Assembly: GCA_036346255.1 (NCBI GenBank) | Contig: CM070626.1 | Location: 13,850,001 to 13,914,000, forward strand | Reading direction: 5' to 3' | Length of the DNA: 64,000 bases | From: Ampelocalamus luodianensis | Taxonomy: Eukaryota; Streptophyta; Magnoliopsida; Poales; Poaceae | Shown here: positions 55,724 through 64,000 of the stretch, piece by piece | How positions within the stretch are numbered: the first letter of the stretch is position 1 | Layout of the letters: every line of letters begins with the position of its first letter | Position numbers and translations under genes: made by a program | The notes under the pieces: model-generated | What the model saw: the letters and a program-made list of their open reading frames with translations, nothing else | Database searches by the model: none | Told to the model about the DNA's origin: nothing

Positions 55724-55732
55724 GTTGCTATG

Positions 55733-56014
55733 GTACTAACCCTACGTACGGTACCGATTTCAATACCGGTCATACCAGTTCGATGCTGATCAATACTGGT
55801 GAAATTAATAATACCGTCTATTAAACTATGTGTTATATTTGATAGTACTACTATGTATTTAATGTGCATATAATTAAACAAATATATACTTATAAATATA
55901 TATACTTGTATTACTCTATTAAATCCGAAACGGTACGTCGGTATGGACCAGTACCAGAACGTACCATTCCAAGAACCAAACTGGTATGACCTTCGTACGG
56001 TATTGACAAGCATG
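55733..56014. mobile_element. Small DNA transposon with perfect 9-bp target duplication
   Basis: GTTGCTATG occurs exactly at 55724-55732 and 56015-56023, flanking 282 bp. The ends carry facing TACGTACGGTACC and CGTACGGTATTG blocks. A 9-bp duplication suggests a Mutator-like MITE, although the terminal inverted repeats are weak. Confidence 0.6.
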
Positions 56015-56059
56015 GTTGCTATGCTCACAATCGAGAGTTTGACTGTTTAGCTTTTTTTT

Positions 56060-56505
56060 GAAATGCAATAGCTAAAATAGCCCCATTTGCGAAAAAAATG
56101 GTAAAATAACACCTCTATCACGTGAAATTACGATGGAAGATCACGTGCCAATGACCCAAACCGCAGCGAGCTTTCAGCTGGCGGCAGGCGGCTTGCCTCG
56201 CACCCAGATCGCATCAGGCCGTCTGCCATGTTCCCAGTCTACGATAGGTCGGCAGGCAGACACGACAGGAGTGTGCGTAGGCCACTTGCCGCAGATTGGG
56301 GGCGCGACAGGTGGCCTGCCGCGGTCTAGGTGTGCGGCAGGTCGCCTGCCGTCGTGCTAGAAGGTCGCCACGTGTCTTGCGACGGTCTGGGTCAGTGGCA
56401 CGTGACCTGCTGCTGTATTTTCGCGCGGTAGAAATACCATTTTTTCAGTTTCGTTCAGGCAAGAAGCTATTTTTACTATTTCGCTTTAAAACATGTCATT
56501 TCAGT
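56060..56505. mobile_element. MITE-like element with GC-rich palindromic core
   Basis: The left end AAATAGCCCCATTTGCGAAA and the reverse complement of the right end (about 56410-56500, with CAGTTTCG, AAGAAGCTATTTTTACTA) share AAAATAG and AAAAAATGGTA blocks. The core (56150-56400) is a string of GGCAGG.GGCCTGCC-type palindromes. No gene. Confidence 0.45.
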
Positions 56506-56559
56506 TGTCCGTTACACCAACTGATAGGTGGACCGGAGCACATAGTGTTGTAGTGTCAG

Positions 56560-57830
56560 CCAGGCACTTTGTAGTAGGAAATATTAGCAAAAACAAGCTT
56601 GGTAGTAATATACTACTAAATATTCAGTGCGAATCGTGTAGAGAGCATGAAGCCGTGAACTGTGTGTTTTAACTATTAATCACCTTTTTATTTTGCTTGT
56701 GTGAGATGGCATCTCGCACTCTTACGTACCTGTAGCTTTGTCCGTTATAGCAGCAGCACACATACAGTGTTGCCAGAGTCATGGTCGTTAAACAAAGGAG
56801 TGTCTATTTATAAGATGATTGAACTTTTTTTTAGTATAAGTTATCTTTTTTATCTATTGGATCAATATCCAATCATATGATATATCAATCTCTACACAAA
56901 TTCAATGATGACAACAAGTGACTTAAACTTAAGTAAATTTTGGACGACTTAAAAGTAGCATGACAGTTAAATAAATTAAAAAAATATCGTTCCTGAGAAT
57001 AAAAGAAAACTCTCGCAGATCTACGAAAGATGCTCTCTTTCTGAAAGCTAACTAGAGAAACATTTTTTTTATAGTGAGCTCATCATTCATGGACCATGCG
57101 TTGTCGACCAACCACAGTTGTTCTACGAAAGATTCTGCTTTGCAGGAAGCGTCAATTAATGGATATTCTCCGCATTGTTCGATCGAGAGTATGTTCGGCC
57201 GCGTTCTGTGAGCTTGATTAGTTTCTTCAGTCTTCAAGACAGCTACATGACAAATTCTGGAGAAAAAAAATGTATCTGCATGCATGCCGCTGTTATGAAG
57301 TGCACCATCATTTGAAAGCTTGGTGCAATCAATTAAAACTCGCATGCAGAGGAGGGCCATCTTTTTGCTAGGTGTTCATGAAAACCCCATTTCTTTTGCA
57401 CATAGCAACACTAGACACTACACGAAGGGAGACCAAGTTAGAGTAATATGTGCGCAATAAAGGAAGGTGGAAGGACAGAGGTTACAATCACGCGAGACGT
57501 GCTAGCAACGCAACACGAGCAATTCCGAACTCGTGTACCACTCACATGATGGTTTTTGGACGAAATCTCTCTCACAAAGCACCCACTTTTGCCCAATTTT
57601 GAGCATCGGTTCATAGGGCAGACGGCCTTGGAAGTTGGAACCAACCGATGCCTAGCAACAGGACAGAAGATAATGAATGTGGTACCCAACACATGATGAA
57701 TAATGTATTTTTTTCTCATCGTTGCTTTCACTACTAAAGAAAACGTGCTCCCCACCTCGCCTATATGAAAACAAAACTTTGGGGATAAATGAATTCGTAA
57801 ACAATTGCCGCTCATGACCATGACCATCTC
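56560..57830. other. Unassigned non-coding sequence
   Basis: Short minus-strand frames at 57052-57360 and 57438-57827 have no recognised domain or homolog pattern. I see no RNA gene or clear repeat. Confidence 0.35.
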
Positions 57831-57833
57831 GTA

Positions 57834-59457
57834 CAGAGGTAGCCAAATCAGCCGTGCTTATCAGTCCAGTCCGAGACATGATACTATTGGCTCGGTCCAG
57901 TCACGGCACAGGACCGATAGCTAAACGGGTCGGGCCAGCACTACCTGACAAGCCGTGCCGTGCTTGGGTCGCGACCCTGGTCTGGCACGTCTAGTATCGT
58001 GCCTGGCACAGCTCGGCCCAGGCACAGCATGACCTAGCTGGCACGGCACGGCACCGCCATCTTCGTCGGTCATTGCGAGGAAAAAGACGATGCCACCGTC
58101 GCCGCATCTCGACTCCCCGGCCACCTCGGCGTCGAATCCAGCGGTCTCCGGCCAAGTCGTCGTCGAATCTAGTGTTCATGTACCCCGCCGCCACCGTCCC
58201 CGGCCACCATGACGGTTCCTTCTTCGTCTTGCAATGCAGTGGAAATCAATGCAAGTGGCATTGGGGACGCCACCTCCTCCGTTTGGCTACCGGCGCCAGC
58301 GGTTTGGCCTTGCGCCGCCTCTGCTGCTGCCATCAGCGGGGCAGGAGCGGCAACGACAAGTGGTGGATGCCACTGCTAGGGTGATCGGGCGGGCCAATCG
58401 GATTACATCCACACGCAGCCAGCGCAGGTGGAGGAGGATTCGACGTCGGGGATGTGTGGGGCGAGGCGGTTTGGCATGCTGACGGAGGAGAAGGCGTGTG
58501 TCGACAATCGAGTCGTTGATCTTATGAAATAAACAGAGGAAAATAGCAAAAAGTTCTTGGGAGAGAATGAGTATGCTTTTTATTGCTTTGAACTGGCTAT
58601 TACAGGGGATGCCCTCGAGAAGACAGTGAATTAATCCTAATTTACACTTGATGTACTAAGTGTTATGCTAATGCTTCAGATGAAATCCAATCGTCTCTTC
58701 ATCTTCCGAATTGGATTCGATCCACCTCTCCGCCGTTCGTGTTCTCCTTTAAGTAGTTGATGAAGTGGTGGCAGTTACTCCTAGAAAAAACGCCTGTTGG
58801 GAAGGGTCGCGACTAGTCGGAGCGAGGTGGCGGTTGATGAAGTATGAACCGTTCGACCGTTGAATGTCTGTTGAGACACTCAACCGCATGGTGGTTGTTG
58901 TCAGTGTCTTAGGATCATGAGACATCACGTGGTATGGAGCATACAACATGTGTTCTATTCATCACACGATACAAAATATACTTGGAGTTAGATCCAGATG
59001 CCAGTTCATGACTTCTACGAGCAGTTATTTGGTCGGGGACTAGGTACAGGACCTTTCTGACCAGGGTACCCAAAATGTAACCTCTGGAATCCTTACGACC
59101 ACTGAGGTCGTTAGCCTTAGGGGTTACGACCACAAAGACATATGATCTTTTATTATGTATTAAAGTAATACATAGAAATTTTAATTCTCGTCAGTGTGGG
59201 CGTGTCGCAGATGCTGATGCGGATGATGGGGACCGAAGGTTCCACAACGCCATGTACTAGATGGGATACACGACCAGCCGTGGCCCATCAGGCTAATCGT
59301 GGCTGGGTTGGCACGACATGACCCGTGAGTTCGGCATGTCGTGCGTGGGTTGGCGGTCGAGCCCATAGACCAGCACAGCATGACCCGTTTAGCTAGTCAG
59401 GTTGTGTCTAAACGGGCCATGCTGTGCCGGGCTGGGCCACCTATTTGGCCACCTCCA
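57834..59457. mobile_element. hAT-like non-autonomous element
   Basis: The left end CAGAGGTAGCCAAATC and right end TTTGGCCACCTCCA are inverted. Further inside both ends share GCTAAACGGGTC and its complement, with many GCACGG/CCGTGC sub-terminal copies. A possible 8-bp duplication (ATCTCGTA and CACTCATA) matches at only five positions. The interior (58070-58490) is GC-rich and open on several frames without a recognised domain, and could be captured DNA. Confidence 0.5.
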
Positions 59458-59524
59458 CTCATAGCAGCTATTAGTTTGCAAGAGTTCGGAAGAATGCCAC
59501 AACTACAAAACAGTCTATACTAGA

Positions 59525-59735
59525 CGTCTCATCACAGATGGTTATTATTAAGAACCGTGTGTGATATGTAGCGATGCCTAGAACCTTCTGTGATATGGAA
59601 TTATCATAGACGATTTGTAAATAGAACCGTCTATGATAATCGCAGACGTCAGAGACGATTATCGTTAAGAACCGTCTATGATAGTGCAAACATCACATAT
59701 GGTCTTTAATAAGAACCGTCTGTGATATGTAGGCA
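59525..59735. repeat. CACTA sub-terminal repeat array
   Basis: Copies of ATCACAGATGGTT and AACCGTCTGTGAT in both orientations form hairpins, as at 23745-24015. Confidence 0.75.
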
Positions 59736-60120
59736 TTAAATATCCGGTTGTCTCGACAGACCCCTTTGCCCGAGGCGCCTCCACCCCATCCCCGTTTGAG
59801 CCACCATCCATGTTGCCTCCTCCCCATTGCATCACCTTAGAGAGGAGAAGGAAGGGAAGGAAGGAGGCAGGGACGAGAAGGAAAGGAGGAAGCTAGGAGA
59901 AGAGAAGGAGGAATGGAGGAGAAGTAGAGGAGGACGAAAGGGAGGAGGATCTCGCGGGATATTTGGGATTTTCGTTGTGAGCTCCAAGGGTAACGATCTG
60001 TAACCCTTTATATTTGTCTTAGGTTAATCGCTAATCAATTTTAGTATGTTTGGTCAATAGGAAAAGTAGTTGCGTGCATTAATCTAATTTAACACTAATT
60101 TATTATGTGCGTAGCGTAGA

Positions 60121-60305
60121 TGGACCGAAACTGCATGTATGGTGAGAATTGTGTGAGTGAAGAGTATATTAATGGCGTGTCTTCTTTTAGAAGAGCCACC
60201 GAGCAGCATATGTTGAAGAAGGGGATAAAATTTATGTACTGTCCATGCATTGATTGCGGTAATATGAAGATGTTTAATAATCCAGTGCGGATCGAAGCGC
60301 ACTAG
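60121..60305 (+). pseudogene. Transposase-associated domain of the CACTA transposase
   Basis: This 61-codon frame begins MDRNCMYGENCVSEEYINGV and includes YCPCIDCGNMKMF. It is the short N-terminal domain found ahead of TNP2 in plant CACTA elements. The cysteines suggest metal binding. A stop at 60303 ends the frame; the next part lies in another frame, so a splice or frameshift is needed. Confidence 0.75.
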
Positions 60306-60351
60306 ATTCAAAGCGGTTTCAAAAAGGGGTATACATGTTGGACCAGTCACA

Positions 60352-62090
60352 GTGAAGAGCAGATTATACAGGAAGTTAATAATAATGACATCGCCGAGGA
60401 AGTCAACGATATGTCAGATGTGGACTGTTTTTGATGAGGATAGGTCGCACTATAACAATCTGGATCAGATGCTACGCGATGCAGAAGAGAACTACAGTGA
60501 GAGAGAGTTTGGTAAATTCGAGGGCTTAATGGAGGACTCGGGGAAACTTTTGTTCTCTGGCTGCAAACCGGAATACGCAAGGTTATCATCCGTGCTTGAA
60601 CTGCTGAAATTAAAGCCAAGCAATAATTGGTCCGACAAGAGTTTCACGGCGTTGTTAGGTCTCCTAGCAGACATCCTTTTGGAGGAAACGTGTTGCCCAG
60701 CACCACCTACCAAGCCAAGAAGGTTCTTTGTCCATGCATGCATGTGTGAACGGTTGTATCCTCTACCGTAAAGAGTATACAGACATGCATGTATGTCCTG
60801 TGTGCAAAGCATCCCGATACAAGCGTAAGAATCCTGCTAAGGTGAAGCAAGGATCTCCTACTAAGATGTTGTGGTATCTGCCTGTAATCCCACGTTTGAA
60901 GCGTTTATTTGCGAACCAAAAGGAGACAAGATTGTTGCATTGGCACTTGGAGGAGCGTAAGAAAGATGGAAAGCTAAGACACCCTGCTGATTTTTCCTAG
61001 TGGAGAAACTTCGATTGGAGCTTCAAAGACTTCGGTGCGGAACCGAGGAACATAAGATTAGGGTTGAGTACAGATGGAATGAATCCTTTCGGTAACATGA
61101 GCAACCGACATAGTACCTGACCTGTGAATCTATGTATGTACAACCTTCCTCCTTAACTGTGTATGAAGCGGAAGTACATTTTGATGTCACTACTTATCCA
61201 AGGGTCGTAGCAACCTGAGAACAATATTGATGTGTACCTAGCACCATTGCTCGAAGATCTTATGACACTGTGGAACAAAGGGGTACAAGTATGAGATGCG
61301 TACAAATGAGAGAACTTCAGTTTACACACTATGTTGTTCTGTACCATCAATGATTTTTCTGCCCTTGGTAACCTGTCGGGGTTCAGTACAAAAGGAGCCA
61401 AAGTCTGTCTGCACTGCTTAGATGGTACAGAGAGTGTATGGCTGAACAACTCGTGTAAAACTATGTACATATGTCACCGTATGTTCCTTCCCAGGATTTA
61501 CCCATACCGCAAGATAAAGAAACAATTCGACGGAAATAAGGAGAACGGTTTAGCTCCAAGGGCTTTTAGAGGGAAAGTGGTCTATGATATAGTTAAGGAT
61601 ATCGATGTTGTGCTTGGGAAGGGACGTAAATTGAGGTCTTAGAAGTTCATCACTGCATCGACGTCATGCACGTGGAGGAGAATGTATGTGATAGCTTGAT
61701 TGGTCTCTTACTGAACATTAGTGGCAAAACAAAGGATGGTGTCAACGCACGACGTGATTTGGTTGATATGAACATAAGGACTGAGTTAGCACCGAAAGAG
61801 ACCGATAAAGGCCGAACATACTGGATACAAGGATGAACCATTCGTACTCACTAAGCAAGTTATTCATGTTTTGTTATGTAATGGGCCCGGTAAATAAGAA
61901 CCGCCACGTAATTCTTCATGAAAAAAAAGGATTGTCGGAGTTGAGAATGTCGTGGATGAGAAAGAGTACAATCAATTTGACGAGTTGCCCCCCTTCGGAG
62001 ACGGCATCAGGCTCGAAAAAGAACCCAGTGAGGAAGCTAGCTATATGCGCGTCGATCATCATGAAGGGCTATTTTTTAATTAAGAATTTA
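60352..62090 (+). pseudogene. TNP2-type CACTA transposase, degenerate
   Basis: Successive pieces match TNP2: EDRSHYNNLDQMLRDAEENY (60430), FTALLGLLADIL (60650), YPDMHVCPVC-like YTDMHVCPVCKASRYK (60778), then NPFGNMSNRHST, YNLPP-LCMKRKYILMSLLIQG, NNIDVYLAPLLEDL, MLFCTINDFSALGNLSGFSTKG, CLHCLDGT and MFLPRIYPYRK (to about 61510). The transposase would cut at the element ends. At least six stops (60770, 61000, 61118, 61154, 61210, 61291) show it is inactive. A C-terminal piece with YNQFDELPPFGDG runs to about 62030. Confidence 0.8.
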
Positions 62091-62284
62091 TTCCATTATA
62101 ATTAAGAAACTCGACATGTAATTAAGAATTTATTCCATTGTAATTGATTCAATAATTAAGAAATCATTCCATCTGTGATTGTATCTAAATTTCTTGTTTT
62201 CAGTGGCATGGCTAGCATTTCCTGAGGCTAGTCGAAAAACATAGTAGCTATAGAATGATCTATCACATAGTAGATATGGTCGCA

Positions 62285-62720
62285 TATCACAGACGGTTCC
62301 ATAATAGAACCATATGTGATATTCATTTATTAGTAAGAAACCACTAGGGTTTGCGCCCTTATTCTCGTCACTCGCATGTTCCCCTACCCGCCCTTACTCT
62401 CTCCCGTTCCCCTCCCCACCCGAGCGCCACCGCCGCCACCTGAAGCCTCCTCCCCAACGGCCTCCTACCTTGAGCCGCGGCACTCGGCCTCCTCCTCCAC
62501 GCCGGAGCCGTGCCACTCAGCCTCCTCCTCCACGCCGCTCGGCATCCTCCTCCGCGTCGGAGCCATGCCGCTCGGCCTCCTCCGCCATACCGCTCGGTCT
62601 CCTCCTCCACACCGCCCGGCCTCCTCCTCCACGCTGCTCAACCTCCTCCTCCATGCCGAAGAACAAGCCTTGTCTTGTTCATCACGGTGGTTTGGAGTAT
62701 CACCGGCTCTGTGAGTATTA
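62285..62720 (+). promoter_or_regulatory. Internal hairpin and GC-rich leader of a second CACTA gene
   Basis: ATCACAGACGGTTCCATAAT faces TAGAACCATATGTGAT at 62287-62322. CTAGGGTTTG and a CCTCCTCC-rich leader follow, as at 25345-25640. The three overlapping Ser/Pro-rich frames here are composition artefacts or a first exon; I cannot tell which. Confidence 0.45.
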
Positions 62721-63070
62721 TTTTGTTCAATTGCAGTTCACTTTGATTATATATATGTGTGTGCTATTCTGAATTGTTTCATACACTATGAGATATAGCA
62801 AAGTGAATTATGTGGGCTTGATATACTGCTCTGTGATTTTGATGGTCATATACTGAAATTGGTATGATAACTTGATTAGATTGAGCTCTAATAGAACTTC
62901 TTGCTACTGGCATATTACTCTCTAGAGGTTCTATTACCTTGTTGTGCTTAACTTGATCACTTTGATGGTTTGGTTGCTGCTGGTTCTTTTGGCCAAAGGT
63001 CTTTGGTTGAACACTCTGAGTTCTGTGATCTATTTTTGGTTGCCTATTGAATTCATTAATAATATATTGG

Positions 63071-64000
63071 CTTTAACTCTTTGCATGAGGTTTCTTTTAT
63101 CAGTTAGGCAAGGTTTATTTAGAGCTCAAATCTGATAGCCTGTTATCTTATTCAATTTGTGAAGAGTATAATCTAAAGGACTGGGATGACAAAGATTAAT
63201 TCTTTTGCAACTCGCCTTCTGAGAGCACTCATCATCATCTTATATCTATGTTTTATGCTGATTTTTTATGTTCGCTTGATGAATGTGTTAAGCATATTAT
63301 TATCTTTAGATGACTTGGAAGAATTACTTTGAGTTTATTAGTGTTTTGTTGGCTTATAGATTGAAGTGTTCAATTCCATGATCATTTTGCATTGATGATC
63401 TTCTGTTGGCCGAAAGCATAAGTTGAGATGTTATATTATGCATTATTATGTTTTTAGTTCATTGGTTGTGTAACTTCTATTGAATTCATTAATAATCTGT
63501 TTGCTTATAGATTGAAGTAGTGAATTCTGTGATCTGTTTATGGTCTTCTGTTGAGTTCATTAATAATCTTCTAGCTTTTGGATTGAAGTAGCGAATTCTG
63601 TAATCTTTTTCTTGTTATCTTGTGACAGAAAGTTCAAGCTTTAACTCTTTGCATGAGGTTTCTTGTGTCAGTTAGGAAAGGTTTATTTAGAGCTCAAATC
63701 TGATAGCATGTTATCTTATTCAATTTGTGAAGAGTATAATCTAAAGGGCTGAGATGACAAAGATTAATTCTTTTGCAACTCGCCTTTTGAGAGCACTCAT
63801 CATTATCATCTTATATCTAAGCTCTATGCTGATTTTTGATGTTCTCTCGATGAATGTGTTAATCATATTATTCTCTTTAGATGACTTAGAAGAATTACTT
63901 TGAGTTTATTAGTGTTTTGTTGGCTTATAGATTGAAGTGTTCAATTCCGTGATCATTTTGCATTGATGATCTTCTGTTGGCCGAAAGCATAAGTTGAGAT
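63071..64000. repeat. Tandem duplication, period about 570 bp
   Basis: CTTTAACTCTTTGCATGAGG starts at 63071 and again at 63639. The copies stay collinear through TTCTGTTGGCCGAAAGCATA (63401 and 63972) to the window end. The link region (63480-63610) itself holds two copies of a roughly 60-bp unit with TTCATTAATAATCT and GATTGAAGTAG. Confidence 0.85.

Larger units (their letters stand above)
59498..64000 (+). mobile_element. CACTA (En/Spm-type) transposon, right end outside window
   Basis: The start CACAACTACAAAACAG (first bases mutated from CACTA) aligns position by position with the terminus at 23714. It is followed by inverted ATCACAGANGGTT sub-terminal motifs (59525-59730), a GC-rich leader, a TNP2-type transposase gene (60121 to about 62090) and a second hairpin-leader unit (62285-62720). 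A long AT-rich, tandemly duplicated stretch extends to the window end. No right terminus is visible. Confidence 0.75.

Noticed and set aside
57438..57827. Minus-strand receptor-like or secreted protein gene
   Set aside because: The 129-codon frame has no signal peptide, repeat or domain that I recognise and no neighbouring exon.
62368..62772. Pro/Ser-rich protein genes in the CACTA leader
   Set aside because: Three overlapping frames come from CCTCCTCC repeats; at most a first exon, which I could not join to anything.

Overview
This window looks like a transposon-filled intergenic block of a grass (Poaceae) nuclear genome. Nearly everything recognisable is a transposable element (TE). The grass assignment rests on an Angela-type copia LTR, a Tekay-type chromovirus, a Tat-type Ty3/gypsy element with an antisense extra ORF, CACTA elements with tandem sub-terminal motifs, tRNA-derived SINEs and dense MITEs. 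I found no intact ordinary host gene, no CRISPR array, no rRNA and no functional tRNA.

Layout: (1) 1-885 is unassigned. 885-7493 is a decayed minus-strand Athila-like Ty3/gypsy element split by a 5'-truncated LINE (2231-5595). 7499-9071 is a solo Angela-like copia LTR with a 5-bp target duplication. (2) 9100-17655 holds SINEs, an LTR-like block, GC-rich repeats and MITEs. (3) 17672-31645 is one nest. A small MITE is split by a 13.45-kb interval (17710-31159) bounded by inverted GGCC termini. Inside that interval are a palindromic LTR insertion (17994-20427, target duplication TCTCG) and a minus-strand gag-type LTR retrotransposon (21616-29658, target duplication CCTAC). The retrotransposon in turn contains a Pack-CACTA element carrying a two-exon F-box gene copy. 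(4) 31650 to about 55471 is a Tat-type Ty3/gypsy element on the plus strand. Its 5' LTR is interrupted by a plus-strand LTR fragment and by a second gag-PR-only minus-strand element with an open 599-codon frame. Its antisense ORF is interrupted by a Tekay chromovirus (47093-53237). (5) 55733-59457 holds small DNA transposons. (6) 59498-64000 is a CACTA element with a degenerate TNP2-type transposase; it runs off the window.

The parts do not form a pathway. They record successive insertions whose order can be read from target duplications and from frames that rejoin once an insertion is removed. The best-preserved coding sequences are the 599-aa gag-protease, the Tat and Tekay integrases, and the captured F-box exons. 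The most unusual items are the LTR insertion with two inverted 3' ends, the near-intact F-box capture, and a hairpin minisatellite (GTCGTAAG...CTACGAC) with apparently compensatory changes in and around the Tat LTRs.
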